Assembly (NCBI RefSeq): GCF_032884065.1
Contig: NC_088863.1
Coordinates: 59,338,628 to 59,402,627, forward strand
Direction: 5' to 3'
DNA length: 64,000 nucleotides
DNA from: Artemia franciscana
Taxonomy: Eukaryota; Arthropoda; Branchiopoda; Anostraca; Artemiidae
Below are positions 11,140 to 23,689 of the stretch, one piece after another (position 1 is the stretch's first letter; every line of letters begins with the position of its first letter). The notes beneath the pieces were generated by a model. The model saw only the letters and a list, made by a program, of their open reading frames with translations. It made no database searches and was not told the DNA's origin. The position numbers were made by a program, and so were the translations under genes.

Positions 11140-12480
11140 AAAAAAAAAACAAAAAATACCAGACTAACTCTCAATTGTGCAAACAAGGAGCTAAAAGAAA
11201 GGGGGCTTATTCTTCTTTGACAACATTTAGATTATTTAAAGACTACGTTTTGTCTACTGATAACAATTGGTATATGTAGAAAAATAATTTGATGCATAGA
11301 GAAAGTCGGGGTGTTTCTTTTTCTTAGTGTCCCTACAGTAGAACTTCATTTTAATAGTCTCCTGTGAAAAACATAGAAAAAAAATGTAACATTCCCTGCA
11401 AAGCTGCCTAACAGCAATTACAAATAGATTGCCATTAATATTTTCTGTGATTTTGTTAACAGTCGACTTATGTCTTGAGCAAACGATTTAATTTCTTGAA
11501 TGAAGATAATATTAATTCATTTGGTTATTTCTAATCAGAAATCTAATCATTCTCTAATTCTATAACTGGATAAAATCATGCATTTCATCTTCAAATCATA
11601 TACAGAGAAATGAAAAGAAAGAAATGAGGCTAATTTTTTTAGAGTAGTGAAAGTAATAACTACACTTACCACCATTTGGGGGATCTGAGAGCCAGAGTAT
11701 ACATTAGAGCTTTCTCAGTTTCTCAGATCCAAATGATAATTTTGGAATCCTTGCTCAAAAAATAACCTCGAACAGTTTGTTGCCACCAAAAAAAAAACAC
11801 CATTTTAGATCTGAGAGCCAGAGTTTACATTAGAGCCGAGAAACAAAGTTTCTCAGATTCAAATGATGATCAAAATCCGTGCTCAAAAAATGACCTTGAA
11901 CAGTTTATTGCCACGAAAATGGTAGTTGGTCATACCACCATAATAAATAGCACAATATTAGATTTCACACCAGAGTATATTCCATTTAGTGAAAAAATAA
12001 TTTGACTGCAAACAAAATAAGAAAATTAGAGTAACGCAAATTAATGATAATCATGCATTATTATCATGCTATTAACAGCCGTATATGTATTATGTAATGT
12101 AATATGTAATTATGTAGTATGTAATTATTATGTAATTTGACAAAATTCTAACGCTGAGCTTGTCCCGCAGAATGCGGGAGTCCAGGCTCGATTCGTCCGG
12201 CCGCAAGGTCGGGCTACAGGCTTCCTGCCTACATTTGTTCCTATGTTGTTCACAGGAGACTCTACTGCCCTACTGTAGGGACACTAAGACAAAAGAAACA
12301 CCTTGACTCTCTCTATACATCAAATTATTTTTCTACATATACCAATTGCTATCAGTAGACATAGTCTTTAAATAATCTAAATGTTGTCAAAGAAGAATAA
12401 TCCCCCTTTCTTTTAACATTTTGTTTGCACAATTGAGAGTTAGTCTGGTATCTTTTGCTATTGGTGTTTTTGTTTGTTTT
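11140..12480. mobile_element. Foldback element with about 250-bp inverted arms, in Canopy intron 1
   Basis: The left arm 11140-11387 matches the reverse complement of 12231-12480. Shared blocks include ATACCAGACTAACTCTCAAT, TTGTGCAAACAA, ATTCTTCTTTGACAACATTT, GGTATATGTAGAAAAATAAT, TTAGTGTCCCTACAGTAG and AGTCTCCTGTGA. The core of about 840 bp holds a two-copy tandem repeat and no ORF. The left arm starts about 70 bp from the exon 2 acceptor. Confidence 0.8.
11670..11925. repeat. Two-copy tandem repeat, period about 126 bp
   Basis: CTGAGAGCCAGAGT occurs at 11685 and 11811. Each copy continues with ACATTAGAGC, TTTCTCAGAT, CAAATGAT, GCTCAAAAAAT and GAACAGTTT(G/A)TTGCCAC. The pair lies in the core of the 11.1-12.5 kb foldback element. 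Confidence 0.8.
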
Positions 12481-15400
12481 TTATAGAATTAACAAACTTA
12501 TTGCACTGATGTATTGTTTACTTAAATGAAAAATTTCGCTCTGAGGAAGGCCAGTCTGGTTGAATTTCCTACTTTCGGTTTAGTTTTAACTTAACCTCAT
12601 TGACTGTAATCTTCATTGTTATAATTAATCTTAGAGGTCAATGTAGCCAAGTTCAACATTCGGTTACAGTACATTTCCAAGCAACACATGGATGCTGAAA
12701 ATACATTTTTACTTGGAACATTCGATCGATGTACTGCCAAAACACGCTTTTTTTTACGCAATACGATGTGAATCGCCAGGGAGGGGGACCAGATGGAGTT
12801 TTGTCCATCCCAAGATTTGGCCCAAATAGCACCTCTGTCCCATATCAGACACATAGCCAGGATGTTTCCAAGAGTTGAACTGCTCTTTTTTCTAGTTGAA
12901 CTGCTAGTAATAATGATAACATCTCTAAATCAGCTTATCAAAAACTTGAGAAAACCATTTTGTTCAGAATAGTTGAAAAGTCAAACAGACATTGCCTCTG
13001 GCAATGACATGATCCCTACAGCTTCTGGGGAATGGGCTTTAAGTCATGAAATTTTCGCATTATTTACATACAGTATTTGTCAACTGGGAGAATGCAGACA
13101 CTTTTGTGGATAGTGAATTTTCTGCAGGGGAGGAATATTCTCAAATGGGAAAATTTTCTGTTGGGAAGGTAGTTTCCTGGTGATGAACTTTCAAGGGGAA
13201 GTTTTACAGAGGGGTGTATGCCAGAATTCCTATCAAAATTATTTTTATTTGTCTTACTTTCTATCTGGCAACTCAATTCTACACGTGGACGTTTTTGGGG
13301 GAAATAATCCAAAGGAAACTTTCATAGGGGTTGGACTTTTTCCTAGGAGGGGAGGGTTTCTGCTGAATGGACCCTTGATGGGTGATTTTTTGCAGGAGAA
13401 ATTCTCCATGGGGATTTATTTGTGAGAGAAATTTTCCATGGTGGAGTTTGCTGTGGAAGAAACCTTCCGCTGGGAATGGAGAGATTTCCAAAAAAATATT
13501 CCATGGAGGAAGATTTCCAGCATGTTTTGAAAACGATTAGAAATTAAATGAAAAACAAGAGCCAAGACGAGGTCGGAAGAGCCAACATTTCTTAATGTTA
13601 TCGCGGTGATATTTTTTTTTTTTTTCTTAGGCTACCATGATAAGCACCACTGCGCAGGATTTCTTCCTCTAAAGCTGAATAGCTTTTTATATAATTTTTG
13701 GTTGCTTTAAATCCATCGCTTGGTTTAGCTCCTCCTACGCTTACTGGCCCACACCATAGCAATTTCCAGATTTAATCACTATAAAACGTAATTCAATCTG
13801 ACATTTTTTGTTAACGTGACCAGAAATTAAATGAAAAACAAGTCGTTTTTCAAATGAATAGCGTTTGATGTGATCCTTCACTTGTCTCAAACTCAGAAAA
13901 TAGAAAGCAGTGCTTATAGAATGCACCTTTTTTTGAAGGGCTGAACACCAGCAATGAATACTTTTGGAGCCATGTACTTTGAAAACAACAACGTTTTATG
14001 ACTATACCCTAAACATTTTTGTTAAGGGTTTCAAAAAATTCTGTCTTTTCCTGGTTTCCAGCGCCTACTTTCGAGCATCAGGAATCTGGTAATGGTTTAT
14101 AAAAGACTTCTGACCAATGTCAAGCAATGTGATTGTGTGTGCAGTGACTGAGGTGTCTCCTGAATGTTCGTTTGTTTCATGAAAAAGATTATTAATGCTT
14201 TGGCTTAGAAGTAATTCGGAAAGTTAGTTTAATTCGAAAATTCTGAACTAGAGCATTTAAATATTTTTCAAAGATTTAGAAGAAAAATAGAAGATTTGTT
14301 CAACCCAATGACCAATAGATGTTTTGTGTGGCTCTGATGGTCAACATTAGTTGTGTTTTCGATCAAAACGGCCACAGGTTCCTCTTAAGCCTCCTACCCT
14401 TTCGGCTCATTTGACAGTTTTTTGTTTTTGTTTTTTGTTTGTTTTTTTGCACACGAGTTCTGACACATTTTTCATCAGAGCTTGACCAAAATATAGACCA
14501 AATACATAATATTACGTTTTATTGAAATTTAACTGTAATTCATAAACGTAAGTTCCAAAATGGGTTTTCATTCCTCCTAACTTTCACAGCTGCATAATTG
14601 TTTTCTGAGGTTTCATGTTTTATTCTTACTCTAATTTCAAGAGGAGATACAAGAGATGATCTTAGAGTCACCATTCTCCTTTCTTTGCATGCCTTTGGAA
14701 AATAGTGGCCTGGTTAAAAAAAAAAATGGAAAATGAACCAAGGCCTCAGAAGATAGGGGACAAAAAGCGCAACTATGATTATCCAACCCTCTGTTCTTGT
14801 GTACCTTGGCTCATCAACAATCCGCATATCTTATTCAACATGGATTTTATGGCACATACCGTTGTTTAAAACGAGTAATATTTTTTTGTTGTTGTTGGTA
14901 ATTATAAAGCAGCCAATGTAACTCTAGTTCTTGCCTCCATCTTTATTTCAACCAATCTTTCCCAATAAACTAAAATTCACCTCTTTCTATATGTTTCGGT
15001 CTTTCGCTTTGTTGATAAAACAAACAATCAATACACTCATTTCCTAAAAGACTAAGTAAATAAAAAATAAAACAAATCTGTAAAAAAAAAAAAAATACTC
15101 TGATGTACAGTGTAACTTTTCTGATAGAGTTACATACTTTTGATGGCTGCTTTAAAACTAAAAAAAAAAATTCAAGAATTTCTTAACTTTTCTGAGGTAT
15201 TACAGGAAGTTTGTGCATTACTATGGTTAGGGTTTGCAAGTAAACTATTCTTTTAGAATTGGGATTGTAATAAGGTGTTTAAACTGTTGTGAGGTCATCA
15301 TGCAGGCCAGCATAGCTGACAATAATCGCCTATCTACGCTCTATAGAAAACTGGTCTGGACGATTGGCATCAACGCAAGACTGTTGTAGGGCTAATCTGT

Positions 15401-15490
15401 TTCATTTTTTAATGTTAAATGTTTTTTGGGCATTTAAAAGCAAGAAAAAAGGAAAATGGTGTATAAAGCTGCAGTAGTTAATTAATAATT

Positions 15491-15520
15491 CTGGCCAAAC
15501 CACTGGAATGGTTTTGCCAG
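15491..15520. repeat. Short hairpin
   Basis: CTGGCCAAACCA and TGGTTTTGCCAG form an imperfect inverted repeat (11 of 12 pairs) around a 6-nt loop. Role unknown. Confidence 0.5.
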
Positions 15521-16565
15521 GAATGAGACTAATCTAGTACCTTCTATTCTTGCCTCAACAACTGAGAGCCAAGCACCATCTTCATCAACTAAACACAATG
15601 TTTTTGAAAAAAATTCTCGGCTAAGGACGTGGGAGAATCTTAATACCTAGTCATAGACTGATATATAAAATGTCTGTAAAGAAAGAAATTTTATTGCTAT
15701 AAAGAACTTCCATCCAAGCATACATCGAAAATCAAAAGGGACAGCTGAGAGCAAAAATACAACTAAATTCTTTTTATGAATCTCGGGGGTGGGGACACCT
15801 GGGCCCCTCTCTGTAATAACGACCTTGAGGAAGGAGTCTTCTGGAAAAATCTTTAGGCAGGTGAAATTTTTTCGTCCATGTGGGTATAAAAGGCTGGTGT
15901 CTCTTAGAGTACTTTCTAGTTACTCTTCACATGACTTACAGGGTGCTGAAAATTTTTTCTCCAAACCATCTAGCTTAAATTTGAAAAATTAAAAATTAAA
16001 AAATTGGAAACATTCGTTTTTTTCAAGAATACAGATGAATTATTACCTTGTTTCTGCATCAGCATACACCACTAACAGTTGCTTATAAATTGATTTTTTT
16101 TTTTTTTTTTTTTTTATTCATTCATTTAGTATATTGCCTTCTCCCAACTATTAGTTTGCCCAAGAATGATAGAAGATAATCCAAGGAAAAAACAGACTTG
16201 TTGAGGTTCAATTCTAAAATTTGTTGCCTGTTTGAAACTTATTTATTTCCAGATAACTGGAAACTTCTACTTTGCAAATATTTAGTGTAAAACAAGATCA
16301 ATCATCCTATTCATAGAGGAGAAAAATCTCCTTTTACCAGCACTAAATAGTTATTTAACCAAAAAGCTTAACTTTGGTTATGAAAGATAAAAAGCAACAT
16401 GTCATGCAAGGGGAGATGCCAACTCCTCAGTACCTTGTTCTTCATGCTAAACTTTTAAAGTATTTTTAAAAAAAGCTTCTCATTCTAATTAAACAGCTCT
16501 GGTGTTTCAGGAGTCGCTCTTAAAAAATCAGGACAACAAGTTAAACTTTGGCAACAAGAGGGAGG

Positions 16566-16690
16566 TAGAGGAAGAGTTACCCCCTTCACATACAGAATAA
16601 GATTTAATATTACTCCTTACTTTCACCTGAAAAAACTTATTTCTTATTTAATTTCTTATTGTTTTTGAAACAATACTGGTAAATCTGCAT
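16566..16690 (+). repeat. Dispersed repeat fragment in foldback core
   Basis: GAGTTACCCCCTTCACATAC, AATATTACTCCTTACTTTCA and the following TTTCTTATTT match the family also seen at 7290-7480 and at 57.6-59.2 kb. Confidence 0.5.
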
Positions 16691-18059
16691 GCCCCCATCA
16701 TGAAAAATTCCTAGAAACAAAAGCTCCAAAAGCTCCGTAGATTGTTCCTCCTGCATATAATCCCTCTCCCTAAGAAAATTCCACCTGGAAATTCTCCTGA
16801 AAAATTCAAGAATTTCTACTGCAAAAAATCACTCATCAGGGATTCATCCAGCAGAAACCAATCCCCCTGGAAAAAAGTTCCCAGATAATTCCGACACCCT
16901 ATGAAATCTGCCTGTCTCCACCATTAAAATTCCCCAAACAAATACTCCTCGATGGATTGTTCCTCCTTCATATAACCCCTCTCCCCAAGAAAAAAAAATC
17001 AATTTGAAGGAATTTCTCCTGCAAAAAATAGCCCATCAATTATTCATCCAGCATAAACCCTCCCCTTCTGGAAAAAACTCCCAATATAATTCCAACCACC
17101 TACGAAAAATTTCTTCTGGATAATTTCTCCCAAAAACATCCACATGTAAAATTGAGTTAAAATCAAGCTTACTTTCAGATGGAAAATAAGACAAATAAAA
17201 ATAGTTTTGCATAGGAATTCTAGCAAACTCTCCTCTGTAAAACTTCCCCTTGAGTTCATCAACAGAAAACTCCCTCCCAACAAAGAATTCTCCCCTCTGA
17301 CCCCTGCAGAAGATTCACTATCCACAAAAATGCCTGTATACTCCCAATTGACAAATACTGTATGTAAACAACGGCAAATTTCAGGACTTACAGCCCTTTC
17401 CCCAGTAGCTGTAGGGATCATGCCGTTGCCAGAGGCATGGCTGTTTGACCTTTTAACTATTCTGAACAAAATATTGATCTCTAAATTTTGATGAGATGAC
17501 TCAGGGCTGTCATCATTATTATTAACAGCTCACCTAGAAAAAAACAGAAAAAATGGGGACTCTTCCTTGGGAACATCCTGGCTATGTGTCTGATATAGGA
17601 CAGAGGCACCATTTGGGCCGAATCTTGGGATGGACAAGAACTCCATCTGGTCCCCCTCCCTGGCAATTCACTTCGTATCGTGTAAGCAAAAATGCGAGTT
17701 TTAGTAGTACACCGATTGAATGTTCGAAGTAAAAACGCATTTTCAGCATCCATTTGTTGCTTGGAAGTGTACTGTCACCCAATTCTGAACTCGGCCATAT
17801 TGACCTCTAAGATTAATTATAATAATGGAGATCACAATCAATGAGGCCAAATAAAACCTGTCAGCTAAAAGTAGAAAATTCAACCAGACTGGTTTCCTCA
17901 GAGAGCAACTTTTTTATTTAAGTAAACAATAAGTCAGTGAAAGTATTCTTCATTAATTATATTGTGGGTTGTTACCAAAATGGTGGTTTTCCTTCAGCAG
18001 AAATCTTCAAGATAAAATATATTTACAAAAAGGAAAAATATAACAAGAGCAAAAAATAT

Positions 18060-18600
18060 TACAACACTCAAGGTAAAGAGGGGAACTGCCGAAGTTTCAT
18101 CTTTGCAAAATTGTCAACAGGCAGGTCAGAGTAAATGTTTTTACTAAATCCTTTTCTGCATATATCAAAGGAGGTGACTGGGACAATTATCTCTTATTGT
18201 AAACCCTATGTAATTTTTCACTTCTTCTATGCCAGAAAACAAATGCTCATTGTTCGCTGTTGTCACAGGAAGTGTGGCAGCAATATGAAGTAATTTAATT
18301 ACTTCTGAGTAAGCCAATGGTAAAACCTGAAGATTGTCAATAATATCTAAGAAGTTTTTGGGCTTTTTCTTCTCATTGAGAAAGAAACACCTGGCAAAAC
18401 AAGCTTGAGATTCGAGAAGAATGTTGTCAATATCCAGCTCGCTGTGAAGACCAGAGAAATGCTTGATCAACTTCTATGACCACAAACTTGGTTGACCTTG
18501 TTAGAGGGTCCAGTCCCAGGTTCATTCACAGCAGGTACTTCGATTTCGAGTTATCTTGCAAACTCTTTTGCCATCCTGAAAATCGATATGAATGAAGGGT
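18060..18600 (-). pseudogene. hAT-type transposase C-terminal fragment (dimerisation domain)
   Basis: Reading down the minus strand, the open segment 18470-18165 contains LPVTTANNEHLFSGIEEVKN followed by YIGF and a CPSHLL segment. This is the hallmark hAT C-terminal dimerisation motif (LPV-(S/T)-(T/S)-A-x-x-E-R-x-FS-x-(L/I)). Degenerate upstream (18600-18480) and downstream (to about 18060, DNFAKMK) matches continue in other frames. Only the tail of the protein is present and frames are broken, so the copy is dead. It lies in intron 1 of the Canopy gene, in the same orientation. The zinc-finger-MYM/THAP-like hAT lineage is my best guess. Confidence 0.7.
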
Positions 18601-19398
18601 GTGAACACAAGTCAGCGAGTTTGATTATTGTGGCCCGAATCAGAGTGCACAATTGGAAAATCTCCAAGTCGATGGCCTTGAATTTGATGAGACAGCGAAT
18701 TTGTCGCTAGCATAATTGCTTCTAGTAGTGCAATTGAAAAATAACAAGGAATGACTCCATTTTCTTCTGGTAAATAATTTCTGAGACAACACTTGCTAAT
18801 CATGATAAAACATAAAATCACGAAGAAAGGAAGAAAACAACGACAATAACAGCCAGTGAAAAAAGAAAACGTCATGTAATGCAATAGCAACGCTTTAAGA
18901 AACTTATAATGAAATTTCTTGTGATATTTATCTCGATTTATCAGCAGTCAACTCAACCAATCATGCACCAAACCATCTTCTAGACCACACTGTGGTGTTT
19001 TTTTGTGGATGGTGAAGTCCTTCCTTTGCAAGAGTGAAGACAGTCTCAGTTATCGTTTGGTATTTGACCTGTGAGCATCGATATAACTTTTAAGCAGGAT
19101 TTAACTTTGGAATAAATTACATATAGAATACAGTGACTGTCAGTGATTATAGAAGTTTCGCAATAAGTGAAATTTATACGCAATAAGGAAGATTTGAAAA
19201 TTGAGGAGCGACTTTTTCTGTTTGCGAATGATTGTGAAATTCTAGACCAGTTTTGCTGGATGTCGGAGTAAGGTGGGAAAAAAGCGAGGCAGGTCTCACG
19301 TCCCATCGAGCCACTGACCACAAAGTGATTTCCACTACTAGCGTGGGCCTGTCCCTATTTGTGATAAATTAAATTTCAATTAATTTTAAATAACGAGA

Positions 19399-20345
19399 AT
19401 GTCTGATCAACAGGAAACAAATCTGGATGTTTTATAGCGTCTGAAAAATATAGAAAACCAGCTTGGGGGCCAATCGCGTCGATAGCGGAAGAACTGTAGA
19501 TTATATCCTCACAACTGAAGCGAAATGAGACGTCGCAATCGGAAACCACGGAGGACATCCAGAGAATAAAAGAAAAGATAGGCGAATCGCAGAGGCGCGC
19601 AGATTGGTTAGAAAAAGAAGCAAAACAATCAAACCTGATTTTTTATAACTTTAAACCCCTAAACCCACCTAGAGGATCACTTGCAGAGGAAATCAGTGAG
19701 GTTATTTCCGGCTGTTTTCCACAGATTGAGATCAGGAGATGGGACATAGTGAAGTTCACAACAAAATAATTGCGAGATTTGATTTTGTGAAACTCGGTTC
19801 ACTTTCAGAGTTGCGGTATCTCCTTAGCTCCGGACTATACACGGGCCGAGAGAATTGCTCGCAATGCTCTGAAACCACTTTTACAGACAGCAATCAAAGA
19901 GGATGGTGAGGTGAAATTCAGAGGCCCTTGTTTATTTGTGGACGGCGAATTGTTCACATACGAACATGAATCAGGAAAGGTTAGAAAAAATGGAAGAAAT
20001 AAATCAAAAGAATTAGCGCGATCTCAAGAGCAAGAGTACACTGACTCTAACGCGAAAATGGAAAGCGAATATGGGGATCGAATAGCGGAAGTAAAGTCGG
20101 ATATTCGTAGCGGTAGTTTTACACACGACCAGGCTATTAGCCAGGCAGACGGTAAGTGACCCGGAGTGAGCGGAGTCACGAGCAAAAGAGGTTTAGAAGA
20201 GATAATCAGCCCCGAAGATCGTCACAGGCAGGATCGTCAGAACGTAACTCTCGACCCAGCAGATCGAGGCCTTGGTCAATAACCCCCACGCTGCTCACTC
20301 AGAAATAGACAAAGGAGCCCTTCCAACTTCGAGGAATAGGAAGTA
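19399..20345 (+). pseudogene. Non-LTR retrotransposon ORF1 remnant
   Basis: ATG at 19399 starts a frame-broken ORF with coiled-coil-like sequence (RLKNIENQ, then IQRIKEKIGE). An RNA-binding-type segment with NLIFYNFK and RWDIVKFTTK follows. The open piece 19911-20159 includes FRGPCLFVDGELF, and just upstream in another frame lies PDYTRAERIARNALKPLL. That combination is typical of the ORF1/nucleic-acid-binding proteins of CR1/L2/Jockey-like elements. Several stops and frameshifts show decay. The upstream GC-richer 19260-19340 stretch may be its 5' UTR. Confidence 0.65.
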
Positions 20346-20357
20346 GGCCGTGTAAAA

Positions 20358-23345
20358 CAAATTCAGTTTATGACATGGAACGTCCAAGGCCTAATGAGTA
20401 AACAACAGTGTCTAAATGAGTCTTTTTTGAAGTGTGATGTAACATGTTTTGTTGAGACATGGTCCCTGCCATCAGAGGATCTGTCGGTTAAAGATTACAC
20501 AGTTTTCCGTGCTGACCGACAAATTTCCCGTAAAGCACGTTTTTACGGCGGAGTCGCGTTTTTGTGAAAAAGCAGAGTTTCGCAGTTTGTCATAGAATAG
20601 AAAGTAAATCTGAAAACATTATTTGGTTAAACTTTAAAGTGTCATGATGGATCGAAGATAATCCTAGGTTGCATATATGTTGTTCCACAGAATAGTATTT
20701 AAATGAAAGAAGATACGTGGACTTTGATTGAAAATGAGTTGAAATATTTACGGAGAAAACATAGTGAAGATTGTTTTGATGGGTGATTTAAATGCTTATA
20801 CGTCAGAAGAACCGGAAATTGGACTTGTTTCTCTTTCAGGAAATGATTTTACGTCACTATGGATTCCAGAAGACTACAAAATCCCAGGAAGGAGCCAAGA
20901 TGTGAAAAGAAAAGTTAACCAATGGGGAAGGAAGTTGTTGGGCATTTGCGAAGAATTTGGTCTAGTCATTGGAAATGGAAGGTTTGGAAAGGATGCGGGA
21001 TGCGGTGAGTTTGCTTGCATTTCCGGAATGAATTTTAGTGTTATTGATTATGTTTTGGTGGACAGTAGGCTCACACCTGAATCCCAAGACCTTAAGGTAG
21101 TGCATTTTGCTGCTTCAGACCATTTTCCATTAATTTTTTACTTTCAGTCAACAAATATTACTAAAAATCAGCGGAAAAGGGAAAACCTAAAGCATCAGAC
21201 ATTTGGAACAGAAACAAGCAGCAATGTCTTGGTAAAATCAAAAATACTATGTGAGTGGGTGGAGAAAGATGTGACCTGAATAAAACAGTATTTTTGTTTG
21301 GAGCCGATGGTACAACAGTTGAATGCCCTAGCATGTGAGATTGAGGAAAATACGGGAACTTTAAAAGAAGTTTCTTCAAAATTTGCTGAGCTGATAAGGG
21401 GAAACAAAAAAGCACATTTTTCGACAATGAATGTGAACGGAAAAAAGAAGAATTAAATCAAATGCTAGAACATATTTAAAAAATCCACAAAGGAAATTTA
21501 GAAAACTGGATTTGCTTCGACATTATAGAAGTAAAAGAATATAATATAAACTAATTATAAAAATTAAGAAACTAGAGTTCCGATGGCGGGAACAAAATGA
21601 ACTTCCGCATCTCCATAAGACAAAAGATTCCCGAGAATTCTGGAAAAGAGTTTCATCAAAAAAGATATCTGCTCCCAGAAGTATTCCTCAGGAGGACTAG
21701 TGCCCCCCCCCCTCTTTGAAAAACTAGAAGCAGGTACAGCATCTGGTACACAACAGCCCCCACCCGATTTTAGAGAAACTGGCAGAAGGAGTCAAAACCC
21801 CCTCTTGTGACCACACTGATTACCCCCTACTGGAAGACGATTATCAGCTTTGTCGCCAAATGCAGCGGGAAGAAGTAGAAGATGCCATAAACCAAACTAG
21901 GGGTGGGTCTGCACCAGGACCAGATGGAATTCCAGCAAAGGCTTTGGATGTACTACAAGTAGTATTATTACCTCTGCTTCCGGGGTTGTATAACTTGGTT
22001 ATGAAAGAAAAAAGGTGGCCTGATCCTTGGAAGATATCTATAGGTATCTTAATTTAAGAAAGATGATGCAAGTTTGTGCGAGAATTACTGACCAATCAGG
22101 TTAGGAAACATTGTCTTGGAAAAATTTTGGACAAAATCTTAAACAAAAGGCTGGAATTATGGCTGGATAAGAGGTAAATTCTGGGAGAAGAGCAAGCCGG
22201 TTTCCGTAAAGGGTACTCATCATCTGATCGAAAGTATTGCAAGTGAAACGGAAAGTTGTACATTGCTTTTCTTGATTTAAGTAGAGCATTTGACAATGTT
22301 GACCATAATTTTGTTTAGAACGCTTTTAGGAACAGGAGTTCCAACACCCTTTTTAAGGGTTCTTCTTTCAATGTAGGCTACTGTTTAAATAGAAATGTGG
22401 TAAAGATAGCAGGAAGCGGTATATCTAGAGTTTTTTTTTAATGTAAAAGGTGTAAAACAGGGTAGTACCATATCACCAAAACTTTTTGCTATTTTATAAA
22501 TGATCTTGCCGAATACCTTAAAAAAAAGGGGGCCACCAGTTGTACACCTTGGAAATAAAGTATTATCATTACTATTATTTGACGATGATATTGCCTTGGT
22601 CGCCAGATCCCGTTCGGAGCTACAAACTCTGTTGGATTTGACAGCTGAATATTTAGAGGAAAAGAAACCGGAAATTAATACAAAAATCCTAAAAGAATCC
22701 CTCAGGTCATGGATGCAGGGGCGAGTAAACTGTCTCCGTCTTAATGGATCAGGCTACAGATATTTCAATTCTAAGGGTAACTTCACTCCAGTACCTGGGT
22801 ATAATTATTGACGAAAATCTATTGCATAAATAACGTTGTAATAGATCACACGTTAAAGTTGCCCAAGGAGTTGGTGTGACATGGAGGCTTCAGCATTTTT
22901 TCCCATATAACATTCTACTCCTCATTTATTTTGCATTGGTACATTCCCATCTTACATATTGTCCCCTGACTTATTTTGCAGCATTCAAATATCTTATAAA
23001 ACTGATACAGACTCTTCAAAACTAGGCTTTTTGAATTTTGCAAAGACATTTACCATCCCCATCTTCCTATCCAAATAAAACTAAAACTGAAACTCTACAT
23101 TATTAACTAATATTTTGCCTGTTTCTGAATTATTCACTTTTAATTCTTTTTCATTTAAGGTAAAATATGACCACTTGGAACTGTCTTCACACTTTTGTGC
23201 AAGCAACTTTTTCCCTAAGCAACCTGACCATGCTTATGAAACCCTTCATAAATAGAAAATGCAGCACCTTAAATTAACCAATGAGAAATTGCAGTTCTCA
23301 CCATATTTTTCAATCACAGATTCATGGCATCTTTATCTATCATAT
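20358..23345 (+). pseudogene. Non-LTR retrotransposon ORF2 remnant (APE endonuclease and reverse transcriptase)
   Basis: Endonuclease pieces: TWNVQGL and FVETW near 20370-20460; MGDLNAY at 20779; and IDYVLVDS, ASDHFPL near 21040-21140. These are the AP-endonuclease hallmarks. Reverse transcriptase pieces: APGPDGIP (about 21910), EQAGFRKGYS (about 22190), FLDLSRAFD (about 22268) and the catalytic-site equivalent LLFDDDIAL (about 22575). The C-terminal region ALVHSHLTYC follows at about 22930. Every domain lies in a different frame, and many stops are present, so the copy is inactive. It is probably CR1/L2/Jockey-like. A 3' UTR may run to about 23680. It sits in intron 1 of the Canopy gene, on the opposite strand. 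Confidence 0.85.
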
Positions 23346-23689
23346 ATAGATTACAATAAATCTCAGCCAAATATAAAAAACAACTTCATTCTATCCTTAT
23401 AAATAAATTCAAGAATCAATGATAAACTAAATCTTAAAATAAATAGTTTATTGTTTGCTGTCCTTATGGTGGTATAATTTTTTTTCACATAACTTGCCCG
23501 CCATTGGTTACCCTCACTTGTGCACTTTTTTTTGTGGGTTTTCAGGTTGATCTTTGCCAAATGTCAGTTGGTTTGTGGGTGGGTTCCTGTCTAATTGTGA
23601 GTCATGGAATTATTAATATTTACTTTATGTAATTAGTTTTTTTTGTCAAATAAGTGTGTCATATTATTATACCAGGTTATTTTCAATCA

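Larger units (their letters stand above)
12504..17940. mobile_element. Large foldback element with about 1-kb inverted arms
   Basis: The left arm, about 12504-13500, matches in reverse complement about 16740-17940. Terminal sequence on both sides is CACTGA..TATTGTTTACTTAAAT. Shared interior blocks include CAGTCTGGTTGAATTT, ATTAATCTTAGAGGTCAAT, CAGGGAGGGGGACCAGATGGAG, CATGATCCCTACAGC and AGGGGAAGTTTTACAGAGG. The right arm has an extra internal duplication of about 185 bp (units near 16700-16890 and 16890-17075). The 3.2-kb core has no recognisable coding sequence. No matching target duplication is obvious, partly because the left edge abuts the neighbouring foldback. The ORFs inside the arms are fortuitous. 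Confidence 0.78.

Noticed and set aside
12150-12215. tRNA 3'-half-like sequence with CCCGCA-GAA-TGCGGG hairpin and GGCTCGATTCG
   Set aside because: No acceptor stem or D arm is present; it lies in the core of a foldback element.
13064-13491. ORFs in both orientations at 13.1-13.5 kb and 17.0-17.8 kb
   Set aside because: They fall in the inverted arms of the large foldback, mirror each other imperfectly, and have no domain.
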